Below are positions 40,589-48,531 of a stretch of DNA of 64,000 bases, piece by piece. Both the position numbers and the translations under genes were made by a program. Position 1 is the first letter of the stretch. Each line of letters begins with the position of its first letter. Origin of the DNA: Xanthobacteraceae bacterium (lineage in GTDB: Bacteria; Pseudomonadota; Alphaproteobacteria; Rhizobiales; Xanthobacteraceae); NCBI GenBank assembly GCA_022841625.1, contig JALHRD010000014.1, positions 80,170 to 144,169 of the forward strand. Reading direction: 5' to 3'. Below the pieces are notes generated by a model. The model did no database searches. It was given only the letters and a program-made list of their open reading frames with translations, and was not told the DNA's origin.

Positions 40589-41308
40589 TCATTGTGGCCG
40601 ACCCTGACGAACGCGGGCAACCAGTTCCTCAACCTTTGGCAAGATGCCGACGACCATCCGCTCGACGCCGGCAGCGGTCGGATGGATACCGTCGCGCTGG
40701 TTGAGCTTTGCATTGGCAGCGATGCCCTCAAGCAGAAACGGATAGAGCAGCGCGCCATGCATGACCGCCAGTTCAGGGTAGATGGCATCGAAGCGCTTGC
40801 CAAAATCCCGGCCGAGATTTGGCGCGGCGCGCATGCCTGCCAGCAAAACCGAAACGCGGCGCTCGCCGAGCCGCCGCAGAATACCGTCGAGCGCCTGGCG
40901 CGTTACGGCGGGATCGATGCCGCGCAGCATATCGTTGGCGCCGAGCGCAACGATCACGCCTCCAGTGGCATCCGGCACCGCCCAATCGAGGCGAGCAAGC
41001 CCGTTCGCGGCGGTGTCGCCGGACACACCGGCATCGCCGACTTCAGCCGCAATGCCCTTGGCTTGAAGGGCAGCTCGAAGCCGGGCCGGGAATGCGGCCT
41101 CAGTGGGCAGCCCGAGGCCGGCGGTGAGCGAATCGCCCAGTGCCACAATTCGGACCGGCTGCGACTGCGCCACAGCCGGTAGACTAGCGCCGCAGGTCGC
41201 CGCAATTGCAAGCAATCCCTGGACCCAAGGCGCAAAAGCCCCATATGAGCGGATACCCCGCCCCTTGCAGAAGGGCGGCAAGGCGAGCGACCGACGGATC
41301 CATGGCAT
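40589..41308 (-). CDS. SGNH-hydrolase arylesterase / lysophospholipase (TesA-like)
   Basis: 239 residues. The GDSL blocks are GDSLTAGLG (nucleophile Ser), GANDMLRGID and DGIHPTAAG (catalytic Asp and His). A hydrophobic segment (GLLAIAATCGASLPAVA) ends in an export-type cleavage site, so it is periplasmic. The start at ATG 41308 (MPWIRR) is supported by GGGAGGGG at 41318-41325, inside the divergent gene. The ~30 residues before the hydrophobic part (LALPPFCKGRG) are translated from a palindrome at 41258-41278 and may be inserted sequence. E. coli tesA is likewise divergent from ybbA-ybbP. Confidence 0.9.
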   Translation of the reverse strand: MPWIRRSLALPPFCKGRGIRSYGAFAPWVQGLLAIAATCGASLPAVAQSQPVRIVALGDSLTAGLGLPTEAAFPARLRAALQAKGIAAEVGDAGVSGDTAANGLARLDWAVPDATGGVIVALGANDMLRGIDPAVTRQALDGILRRLGERRVSVLLAGMRAAPNLGRDFGKRFDAIYPELAVMHGALLYPFLLEGIAANAKLNQRDGIHPTAAGVERMVVGILPKVEELVARVRQGRPQ

Positions 41309-42023
41309 GAATGGCAGCCCCTCCCACGGCAACGGCGCAGCAATTGCGCTCAGTGGAGTTAACCTCTCACTCGGCCGCGGCGCGGCGCGGGTGCACATCC
41401 TCAAAGACATTGACCTAGATATAGGGCACGGCGAGGCGATCGGAATGGTCGGTACCTCGGGTTCCGGCAAGTCGACCCTGCTCATGGTCATGGCCGGGCT
41501 TGAACGGCCGAATACCGGGGTCGTGCGGATCGCCGGGACGGCGCTTGACGCGCTCGGCGAGGACGAACTCGCGCGCTTTCGCGGCCGCAATGTCGGTATC
41601 GTGTTTCAGTCCTTCCACCTCATTCCAACCATGACCGCCTTGGAGAACGTGGCGGTGCCGCTGGAGCTGGCGGGCGCCCGCGACGCGCATGAGCGCGCGG
41701 AGCGGGAACTGGCCGCCGTCGGCCTCTCCGACCGCGCAAGCCACTATCCGGCGGAACTGTCAGGCGGGGAACAACAGCGGGTTGCGCTTGCCCGCGCGCT
41801 GGCGCCCAATCCTGCGATCCTGATCGCCGACGAGCCGACCGGAAATCTCGACGAAACCACCGGCGCCGAGATTGTCGACCTCATGTTCGCGGGCCACGAT
41901 AAGCGCGGCACGACGCTGGTTCTTGTCACCCATGATGCCGCGCTGGCGCGCCGCTGCGACCGCATTGTGCGAATGCGTTCCGGACGGATCGACGCGGCGA
42001 AAGAAACGGAATTGGTGCGCTAA
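41307..42023 (+). CDS. ABC transporter ATP-binding protein (YbbA/LolD-like)
   Basis: 238 residues. Walker A is GTSGSGKSTLL, the signature is LSGGEQQRVALARAL and Walker B is ILIADEPTGNLD, with H in LVTHD. The Q-loop region (GIVFQSFHLIPTMTALENVAVPLE) is typical of the MacB/LolD group that powers FtsX-type permeases. ATG 41307 overlaps the divergent arylesterase ATG (both within CATG at 41306-41309). It should work with the permease at 42701, with a small membrane protein encoded between. It probably acts in export or extraction of envelope lipids or lipoproteins. Confidence 0.92.
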   Translation: MNGSPSHGNGAAIALSGVNLSLGRGAARVHILKDIDLDIGHGEAIGMVGTSGSGKSTLLMVMAGLERPNTGVVRIAGTALDALGEDELARFRGRNVGIVFQSFHLIPTMTALENVAVPLELAGARDAHERAERELAAVGLSDRASHYPAELSGGEQQRVALARALAPNPAILIADEPTGNLDETTGAEIVDLMFAGHDKRGTTLVLVTHDAALARRCDRIVRMRSGRIDAAKETELVR

Positions 42024-42032
42024 GTGGGACCT

Positions 42033-42704
42033 ATGTCGCAAGTCCTGGCGCTTCCATCGGAACCGCGCATCCCGCTCTGGCTCAAGCTTGCCTACACCGC
42101 TTTCATGGCGGTGCTGGTGCCGGTCTATTGGTATTATTACGGGCCAACCAATTTCCTCTACTTCTGCGACGTTGCGCTGCTTCTTACTCTCATTGGCATC
42201 TGGATCGAGAGCCCGCTGCTGCTGTCCATGTGCGCGGTCGGCATCATGGTGCCGCAACTGGTGTGGCTGCTCGATTTCGTCGGCCATCTTGTCGGCGTCC
42301 CCGTCAACGCTATGACCGCCTATATGTTCGAGGCGCACCGCTCCCTGTTCCTGCGCGGACTATCATTGTTCCATGGCTGGCTGCCGCTCATGTTGATCTA
42401 CCTGGTTGCAAAGGTCGGCTATGACCGCCGCGCGCTGGTTTCATGGACGGTTCTCGCTTGGGTCCTCATCCTGATTTGCTTCTGGTTCATGCCGCCGCCA
42501 AACCCGAATGCGGGGCTGACGCCGGTCAACATCAACTATGTCTGGGGTCTCAACGATGCAGAGCCGCAGACTTGGGTTTCGCCCGCTGTCTGGGTGGCTG
42601 GAATGATGGTGCTGATGCCGGTGGCATTTTTTCTCCCGGTTCACCATCTGCTCGGCCGCTGGCTGCCGAGGCACCCCGGTGAGCGCGTGGAATTAAGCCG
42701 ATGA
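42033..42704 (+). CDS. Conserved multi-pass membrane protein of unknown function in a YbbA/YbbP-type operon
   Basis: 223 residues from ATG 42033 (GTG 42024 is possible). About six hydrophobic segments, for example LAYTAFMAVLVPVYWYYYGP, FLYFCDVALLLTLIGIWI and LVSWTVLAWVLILICFW. The loop NPNAGLTPVNINYVWGLNDAEPQTWVSP is polar and looks conserved in style. No known family is recognised. It starts 9 bases after the ATPase gene and overlaps the permease gene as ATGA, so all three are likely made together. It could be an accessory subunit of the transporter. Confidence 0.8.
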   Translation: MSQVLALPSEPRIPLWLKLAYTAFMAVLVPVYWYYYGPTNFLYFCDVALLLTLIGIWIESPLLLSMCAVGIMVPQLVWLLDFVGHLVGVPVNAMTAYMFEAHRSLFLRGLSLFHGWLPLMLIYLVAKVGYDRRALVSWTVLAWVLILICFWFMPPPNPNAGLTPVNINYVWGLNDAEPQTWVSPAVWVAGMMVLMPVAFFLPVHHLLGRWLPRHPGERVELSR

Positions 42705-45277
42705 CCCTCGCCTGGCCCGCAATCGTAACCCCGCGCCTTGCGATTCCATTGCGCTTTGCACTGCGCGACCTGCGCGGCGGATTGCGTGGCTTTTACGTGT
42801 TCATCGCCTGCATAGCGCTCGGTGTCATGGCAATTGCCGGTGTCAATTCATTTGCATCAAGCCTCAGCGACGGACTCACGCGCGAGGGTCGCACCATCCT
42901 CGGCGGCGATCTTGCGTTCACACTCATTCACCGCGAAGCCGACGCCGCGGAGCGCGCCTTCATTGACAGCGCCGGGCGCGTCGCGGCCGTCGCCACCATG
43001 CGCGCCATGGCGCGCACACCGGACGGCCGCACCGCGCTGGTGGAGGTGAAGGCCGTCGATGGCGCCTATCCACTGTTCGGAGCCGTGCGGCTCGATCCCA
43101 CGATCCCGCTGGCCGACACCCTCGCCGCCCGCGACGGCGCATTCGGCGCCGCCGCCGATCCGCTGCTGCTGGCGCGACTCGACATCAAGCCCGGCGCGCG
43201 GATCACCTTGGGTTCGGCGACCATCGAGATCCGCGCAGCACTCGGCTCCGAGCCCGACCGTCTTTCGGCTGGAGGCTTTGGTCTTGGGCCGCGATTGATG
43301 ATAAGCCCCGAGGCGCTGCGCGCCACCGGATTGCTGCAACTCGGCTCGCAGGTGCGTTGGCACTATCGCGTGCGGTTGCCTTCCAATGATGCCAGCGACG
43401 GCGCCGTACAACGCACCATCGCCGCGGCCGCCGCACAAATTCCCAATGCCGGTTGGGAAGTGCGCAGCCGCAGCAACGCCGCGCCGGCACTCGAGCGGAA
43501 TATCGAGCGCTTTACCCAGTATCTCACGCTTGTCGGCCTCACTGCGCTGCTGGTCGGCGGTGTCGGCGTGGCGAACGCAATCCGCGGTCACCTCGATCGC
43601 CAGCGCGACACCATCGCCACGATGAAATCGCTCGGCGCGACCGGTGGCGGCGTGTTCGCGATCTACCTAACGCAGGCAATGCTGCTGGCGGTGATCGGCG
43701 CCATCCCCGGACTCATTCTCGGCGCCACGCTGCCGTTCTTGATCGATTGGGGGTTCGGATCGGTCTTGCCGCTTCCACTGGCGCCGACACTGCATCCTGA
43801 GGATCTCGCGCTGGCGCTGCTATACGGCTTGCTGACCGCACTGGCATTCGCAATCTGGCCGCTCGGACGCGTGCATGATGTCTCGGTGTCGGCCCTGTTT
43901 CGCGACGAGGTGGCGCCGGAGCGTCGTTGGCCGCGGCGGATTTACATCGTACTAACCGTCATCGCCGTCGCTTTACTGGCGATCTTGGCGGTGAAGCTCG
44001 CTTACGACCAGCGCATTGCAACAATCTTCGTGGTGGCCGCGGCCGGCGTGTTCCTGGCGCTGCGGCTGGTTGCAAGCCTAGTGACGGCAGCGGCGAAACG
44101 CGCGCCACGGCCGCGCTCGACGGCATTGCGGCTTGCGATCGCCAATATCCACCGGCCCGGCGCATTGACCGTGAGCGTGGTAATGTCGCTCGGCCTCGGC
44201 CTTGCCTTGCTCATCACCGTGATCGAGGTCGATGGCAACCTGCGCCGTCAATTCCTCGCGGCGCTGCCGGAGCACGCGCCATCATTTTTCTTTCTCGATA
44301 TCCAGTCCGCCGACACCGATCGGTTCGATGCCCTCATTCGCAAGCATGCGCCCGGCGCAACGCTGGAGCGCGTGCCAATGCTGCGCGGGCGAATCGTGTC
44401 GGCAAATGGCGTTCGGGCCGAGGATATCCGTGTGCCTGCAAATCAAAGCTGGGTCCTGCAAAGCGACCGCGGCATCACCTATTCGGACACGATCCCGGCG
44501 GGCTCGCGCGTTACCGAGGGCGCGTGGTGGCCGCCCGACCACTCCGGCCCGCCGCTGGTTTCGTTCGAGCGCCGCGTCGCGAGCGCGCTTGGACTGACAA
44601 TCGGCGATCCCGTCGTTGTCAATGTACTCGGGCGCAATGTCGAGGCTCGCGTCGCCAATCTGCGCACACTCGATTGGCAAAGCCTCGGCATCAATTTCGC
44701 CATGGTATTTTCGCCCGCGAGCCTGCGTGGCGCACCGCATACATTCATTGCCACGCTGACTTATCCGAACGGCGGCAGCACGGCGGTCGCGGAAATCGAA
44801 CTCTTGAAAGCGACAGCCGACGCATTTCCGTCCATCACCACAGTGCGGGTACGCGAGGCCGTCGATTCGGTCGGCGGCATGATCACCAATCTGATAGCGG
44901 CGTTGCGCGGCGCAAGCGCGCTCACCCTGGTCATTGCGGTGCTGGTGCTCGGCGGCGCGTTGGCGGCGGGTCACCGCAATAGGGTCTATGATGCGGTGGT
45001 GCTCAAGACCGTGGGCGCGACCCGCGGCAAGCTGCTCGCGGCCTATGCCATTGAATATCTGCTGCTCGGGGTCGCAACCGCCGTGTTCGGCGTCGCCGCC
45101 GGCACCGCCGCTGCCGCCTTCATCATCCGGCAAGTTATGAGCCTACCCTTTACCTGGCTTCCCGGCCCCGACCTCGCCGCCGCCGCCGGCGCCGTGGCGG
45201 TAACCGTGTTGTTGGGCCTGATTGGCACATTCCATGCTCTTGGCCAGAAACCCGCGCCAGTATTGCGAAATTTGTAA
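42701..45277 (+). CDS. FtsX-like ABC transporter permease (YbbP-like)
   Basis: 858 residues, the size of YbbP-type permeases with two FtsX domains. The N-terminal segment (GFYVFIACIALGVMAIAGVNSFASSL) is followed by a large periplasmic MacB-like domain, a first group of three membrane helices (about 265-390, ending near GRVHDVSVSALFRDE), further helices and a second periplasmic part. The last FtsX block is near the C-terminus (VLVLGGALAAGHRNRVYDAVVLKTVGATRGKLLAAYAIEYLLLG). It pairs with the ATPase at 41307. The substrate is unknown. Confidence 0.93.
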   Translation: MTLAWPAIVTPRLAIPLRFALRDLRGGLRGFYVFIACIALGVMAIAGVNSFASSLSDGLTREGRTILGGDLAFTLIHREADAAERAFIDSAGRVAAVATMRAMARTPDGRTALVEVKAVDGAYPLFGAVRLDPTIPLADTLAARDGAFGAAADPLLLARLDIKPGARITLGSATIEIRAALGSEPDRLSAGGFGLGPRLMISPEALRATGLLQLGSQVRWHYRVRLPSNDASDGAVQRTIAAAAAQIPNAGWEVRSRSNAAPALERNIERFTQYLTLVGLTALLVGGVGVANAIRGHLDRQRDTIATMKSLGATGGGVFAIYLTQAMLLAVIGAIPGLILGATLPFLIDWGFGSVLPLPLAPTLHPEDLALALLYGLLTALAFAIWPLGRVHDVSVSALFRDEVAPERRWPRRIYIVLTVIAVALLAILAVKLAYDQRIATIFVVAAAGVFLALRLVASLVTAAAKRAPRPRSTALRLAIANIHRPGALTVSVVMSLGLGLALLITVIEVDGNLRRQFLAALPEHAPSFFFLDIQSADTDRFDALIRKHAPGATLERVPMLRGRIVSANGVRAEDIRVPANQSWVLQSDRGITYSDTIPAGSRVTEGAWWPPDHSGPPLVSFERRVASALGLTIGDPVVVNVLGRNVEARVANLRTLDWQSLGINFAMVFSPASLRGAPHTFIATLTYPNGGSTAVAEIELLKATADAFPSITTVRVREAVDSVGGMITNLIAALRGASALTLVIAVLVLGGALAAGHRNRVYDAVVLKTVGATRGKLLAAYAIEYLLLGVATAVFGVAAGTAAAAFIIRQVMSLPFTWLPGPDLAAAAGAVAVTVLLGLIGTFHALGQKPAPVLRNL

Positions 45278-45316
45278 CAATCCGGACGATCTGCGATCGC
45301 TACCGCCGTAATGACC

Positions 45317-45364
45317 GCAGTTAGCCCGCCCCGGCGGCAAGCAGTTAGCCCGCCCCGGCGGCAA
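45317..45364. repeat. Perfect 24-bp tandem duplication
   Basis: The unit at 45317-45340 (begins GCAGTTAGCCCG, ends GGCGGCAA) is repeated exactly at 45341-45364. Each copy contains a small hairpin CCGCC-CC-GGCGG. It lies 40 bases after the permease stop and about 155 bases before the BI-1 gene, so it could form twin hairpins in either a 3' or a 5' untranslated region. Confidence 0.85.
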
Positions 45365-45519
45365 AAGGTCGCTTTCCTGAACGTTAACAAACCCGCCAAA
45401 GATATCTGGCGCGCCGGGCAAACTCGCACTAGATTCCGTCCATCTGGCGTTGCCGGTCCATGACCGGCGGGCGCCGCAAAATCCGGCCCAGCGGCCGGTT
45501 CATAAGAGAGGGAGCTTCC

Positions 45520-46287
45520 ATGTCGAACTTCGACCCGAACTACGCTGTTCGCAGCGTCAGTACGGACCGGGCGGCAGAAATTGATCAGGGCCTGCGTTCT
45601 TACATGATCGCGGTTTACAACTACATGGCGATCGGCGTCGCGCTGACCGGCGTGGCGGCTTGGCTCGCCTTCCAATTGGCCGGCGGCGACGCGATCCGCA
45701 TCACACCGCGCGGCATCACCGGCGTCACCGAATTTGGCGCGTTGCTGTACAGCATCCCCGGCATGATCGGCATGCTGGTTCTGACCTTCGGCTTGGTGCT
45801 GTTCATCAACTTCCGGATCGACAAGATTCAGCCGGCGACCGCTACGGCGCTGTTCATGGTCTATGCGGCGCTGCTCGGCGTCATGCTGTCGTCGATCTTG
45901 TTCCGCTATACCGGCACGTCGATCACCCGCGTGTTCTTCATCTCGGCGGCGGCGTTCGGCGCGCTGAGCCTTTACGGCTACACGACCAAACGTGACCTAT
46001 CGGCATTCGGCGCCTTCCTGGTCATGGGCCTGATCGGCTTGTTCATCGCCATGATCGTCAACCTGTTCTTACAGAGCAGCATGATGGCGTTCATCATCTC
46101 CATTGTCGGCGTTCTGATTTTCGCCGGCCTGACCGCCTGGGATACCCAGAAGATCAAGGAAATGTATGACGCAAACGAGGACGGCACGATTACCGCCCGC
46201 AAGGCAGTAATGGGTGCGCTAACCCTCTACCTCGACTTCATCAATCTGTTCCTGTTCCTACTCCAATTGATCGGCGACCGCCGCTGA
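45520..46287 (+). CDS. Bax inhibitor-1 / YccA family membrane protein
   Basis: 255 residues with seven hydrophobic segments. The N-terminus MSNFDPNYAVRSVSTDRAAEIDQGLRSYMIAVYNYMAIGVALTG is typical of alphaproteobacterial BI-1 proteins. The start at ATG 45520 has GAGAGGGA upstream. The family signature DTQKIKEMYD and the C-terminal ALTLYLDFINLFLFLLQLIGDRR are present. Bacterial members are proton/calcium leak channels or regulators of FtsH. It is monocistronic and ends in a strong terminator. Confidence 0.94.
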   Translation: MSNFDPNYAVRSVSTDRAAEIDQGLRSYMIAVYNYMAIGVALTGVAAWLAFQLAGGDAIRITPRGITGVTEFGALLYSIPGMIGMLVLTFGLVLFINFRIDKIQPATATALFMVYAALLGVMLSSILFRYTGTSITRVFFISAAAFGALSLYGYTTKRDLSAFGAFLVMGLIGLFIAMIVNLFLQSSMMAFIISIVGVLIFAGLTAWDTQKIKEMYDANEDGTITARKAVMGALTLYLDFINLFLFLLQLIGDRR

Positions 46288-46313
46288 TCGAACCGGAACG
46301 AACCTGGATTCAG

Positions 46314-46346
46314 ACGCCCCGGCCAAAAGCCGGGGCGTTTTGTTTT
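46314..46346 (+). terminator. Rho-independent terminator after the BI-1 gene
   Basis: A 10-bp stem ACGCCCCGGC / GCCGGGGCGT with a CAAAA loop is followed by TTTGTTTTT. It lies 27 bases after the BI-1 stop. This is the clearest intrinsic terminator in the window. Confidence 0.95.
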
Positions 46347-46377
46347 TCAGGTCAACAGTGGGCGAACGCCCCCTCAG

Positions 46378-46755
46378 CTATGCGACCACGCGCAACGACT
46401 TGTCGATCGAGCGCAATACGCGATCAAGCTCGTGGCCGCGGCGCACAATCAAGCCGGTGGCCGAAATCACGCTGTAGGCGCCCTGACGGCGCGCCAGCTT
46501 CGGCGATTTCTCGATGCGATAGATGGGGACTTCGCTGGCGCGACGAAACACGGAGAACACGGCCCGGTCGCGCAGGAAGTCGATGGCGTAATCGCGCCAT
46601 TCGCCGGCCGCAACCTTGCGTCCATAGAGATTGAAGATCCGGTCGAGTTCGCGCCGGTCGAAGGTCACGCGGTTGGCGGGGGCGAAGGGCTGGCTGCCCT
46701 GCGATTCGCCCCCGTGCCCGTGACTAGGGTCGGTATCTCCAGGCTCCAGGCTCAT
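46378..46755 (-). CDS. DUF2794 family protein
   Basis: 125 residues from ATG 46755, with GGAGGT directly upstream. The core VTFDRRELDRIFNLYGRKVAAGEWRDYAIDFLRDRAVFSVFRRASEVPIYRIEKSPKLAR is characteristic of DUF2794, a small cytoplasmic family found mostly in alphaproteobacteria with no assigned function. The first 30 residues are disordered in appearance. There is no membrane segment. It converges on the BI-1 gene, 32 bases from that terminator. Confidence 0.92.
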   Translation of the reverse strand: MSLEPGDTDPSHGHGGESQGSQPFAPANRVTFDRRELDRIFNLYGRKVAAGEWRDYAIDFLRDRAVFSVFRRASEVPIYRIEKSPKLARRQGAYSVISATGLIVRRGHELDRVLRSIDKSLRVVA

Positions 46756-47162
46756 GGCTACCTCCATCGATCAAGTTGTAATGATCGCGCCGGAACTGGG
46801 CGGGGGCAAGGGGCGCATTGATCGCAGCTCGCTTAAACGGCGCGTAATTGCCGCAACGTGGCCACGTTCACGAATTCGTCAATGGAATCATATTGCTGCC
46901 GGATTTCGGCCAATCGGCGGCCGCGCTGTGATGCGATTGGAAAGACTGTTGCCTGATGGCTCGGCTGGCTTTCGGACGCCGGATTCGTCGCCCCCCACCT
47001 GGAGTTTGGAAGGGGCTGGGCTCATCTCGTTGTTCTTATGTAGCTAGAGTTCAATCCCCCAATACCCACTTTGGGCCGGCACGCGTGCCGGCCCATTTTT
47101 ATTGCCGGGCGAATGCGCGGGCGCAGCAATTACGATCGAACAATACGGGCACGATTGCCGCT
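46756..47162. other. Gene-free stretch ending in a strong palindrome
   Basis: About 400 bases without a supportable coding sequence. The left part should hold the DUF2794 promoter. The right part ends in a 24-base palindrome with a T-run (listed separately) and has no gene on the + strand that would need it. The base before it (about 46860-47070) could therefore encode a small RNA. No tRNA, tmRNA or 6S hallmark was recognised. Confidence 0.4.
47072..47100 (+). terminator. Intrinsic terminator without an upstream gene
   Basis: A perfect palindrome (47072-47095; arms TGGGCCGGCACG and CGTGCCGGCCCA) is followed directly by TTTTT (47096-47100). On the + strand this is a standard terminator. The nearest + strand coding sequence ends 785 bases upstream and already has its own terminator. 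Confidence 0.8.
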
Positions 47163-48143
47163 TCAATACACCCGGCTAAACGGCGACTGGTTGTGCACCA
47201 GCACACGTTCGACATTCTGCCATGCCGAACGAAACAGAAAAGCCGAAGCCTGCCGGGTAACGCCGGCGATGTGCGGCGTTAGAAGCAGGCGTGCGGCAGG
47301 TTCGCCGGAAAGCGCCAACAATGGATTGTCGGCTGCCGGCGGCTCAGCCGCATAAACATCAACTGCCGCGCCCCCGAGATGTCCCGATGACAGGCTCGCC
47401 GCCAGCGCAGCCTCATCGACAATCCCACCACGCGACGCTTGAATCAGAATGGCGTTCCGTTTCATGCGCGCGATCTCGCCGGCGCCGATCAGATTCTGCG
47501 TCGACGGCAGCAGTGGCACATGCAGCGACACCACGTCACAGGTGGAAATCAATTCATCGAGCGAAACCGCGCGCGCGCCGATTGCGCTGGCAAGCGCGGC
47601 ATCGACGGACGCCGGATCGAAATAACAGAGCTTCGCGCCCAGGCTCTGGAACGCCCGCGCCACCGCTCGGCCGATGGTACCAAAGCCAATCAGCCCCACC
47701 AACAAGCCCTCAATCCCTGCAAGATTGTCCGAGATCATCTGCGCGCGGTAGCTGGCATAGTGGCCGGCCTTGATTTCAGCATCGGCCTTGGCGAAACGCC
47801 GCAATAACACCGATGCCGCAGTGACGACAAACTCCGCCACCGCGCTGTTGCTGCCGCCCGCGACATTGGCCACCGGGATGCCAAGCCGCATCAGCGCCGC
47901 CTGATCGAGACGATCGACGCCCGCGCCAGTGACCTGGACGAGCTTGAGCTTGCTGCCTTCGAACAAACTTGGCGCAAGTTGCGGCCCAACCGCTGGGATC
48001 ACCAAGGCATCGCTGGACGCCAATAGCGCAGACACCTGCGCATCCGACGGCGCATGATAGGCCACCTGAAGACTGTTTGGCGCAGGCGCATCGGCCCGCG
48101 CGAAATCGGCTTCGGGGCGCAGACAAAGAACACGATTGGGCAT
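47163..48143 (-). CDS. D-isomer-specific 2-hydroxyacid dehydrogenase
   Basis: 326 residues from ATG 48143 (MPNRVLCLRPEADFARA). The NAD loop is LIGFGTIGRAVARAFQSLG, and catalytic residues are Arg in QASRGGIVDE, Glu in VYAAEPPAADNP and His in LTPHIAGVTRQA. It reduces 2-oxoacids or oxidises D-2-hydroxyacids; the substrate is unknown. It is the last gene of a four-gene leftward unit (Gfo/Idh/MocA dehydrogenase, creatininase-like, cupin, this gene), 10 bases after the cupin gene. Confidence 0.92.
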   Translation of the reverse strand: MPNRVLCLRPEADFARADAPAPNSLQVAYHAPSDAQVSALLASSDALVIPAVGPQLAPSLFEGSKLKLVQVTGAGVDRLDQAALMRLGIPVANVAGGSNSAVAEFVVTAASVLLRRFAKADAEIKAGHYASYRAQMISDNLAGIEGLLVGLIGFGTIGRAVARAFQSLGAKLCYFDPASVDAALASAIGARAVSLDELISTCDVVSLHVPLLPSTQNLIGAGEIARMKRNAILIQASRGGIVDEAALAASLSSGHLGGAAVDVYAAEPPAADNPLLALSGEPAARLLLTPHIAGVTRQASAFLFRSAWQNVERVLVHNQSPFSRVY

Positions 48144-48153
48144 GGGCAGATTT

Positions 48154-48531
48154 TCAGAAGCTCTTGAATTCGGTGGTACGGCTTGAGACATCTGGCTCGG
48201 CGAAGAAACACAGCAACACCAGCGGTTCAGCGCCGGTATTGCGAGTCATGTGCTTTTCGTTCGGCGGAATGAGCACAATGTCGCCCGGCTTAATTGGAAG
48301 CTCGCCGCTTTCAGCAACCGTGATCCCAATGCCCTTAAGGACATAGATACATTCTTCAAAGCCGTCATGCAGATGCGGGCCGCGGACTGGATCGCCAGGC
48401 TTCGGAACCACCAATTCGGCGATCCGAAACGTCACCCGCGATCCCATTGCGCCCGACACCGGCTCAAGCGAGGTGCGCCCCGGCAGACCGAGTTTTTTTG
48501 CCTCGGACTGTTTCAGCAGCCGCGCCATCAT
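48154..48531 (-). CDS. Small cupin-domain protein
   Basis: 125 residues, a single cupin barrel. The metal motifs are visible: GPHLHDGFEECIYVLKGIG (H, H and E ligands) and PGDIVLIPPNEKHMTRN (final H). Such proteins are isomerases, dioxygenases or binding proteins. It overlaps the creatininase-like gene by 4 bases, so a function in the same pathway is likely. The reaction cannot be told. Confidence 0.88.
   Translation of the reverse strand: MMARLLKQSEAKKLGLPGRTSLEPVSGAMGSRVTFRIAELVVPKPGDPVRGPHLHDGFEECIYVLKGIGITVAESGELPIKPGDIVLIPPNEKHMTRNTGAEPLVLLCFFAEPDVSSRTTEFKSF

Noticed and set aside
46980..47070. tRNA or tmRNA-like sequence (GAGTTCAATCCCCC)
   Set aside because: The T-loop-like string has no complementary stem and no acceptor stem or anticodon arm can be drawn.
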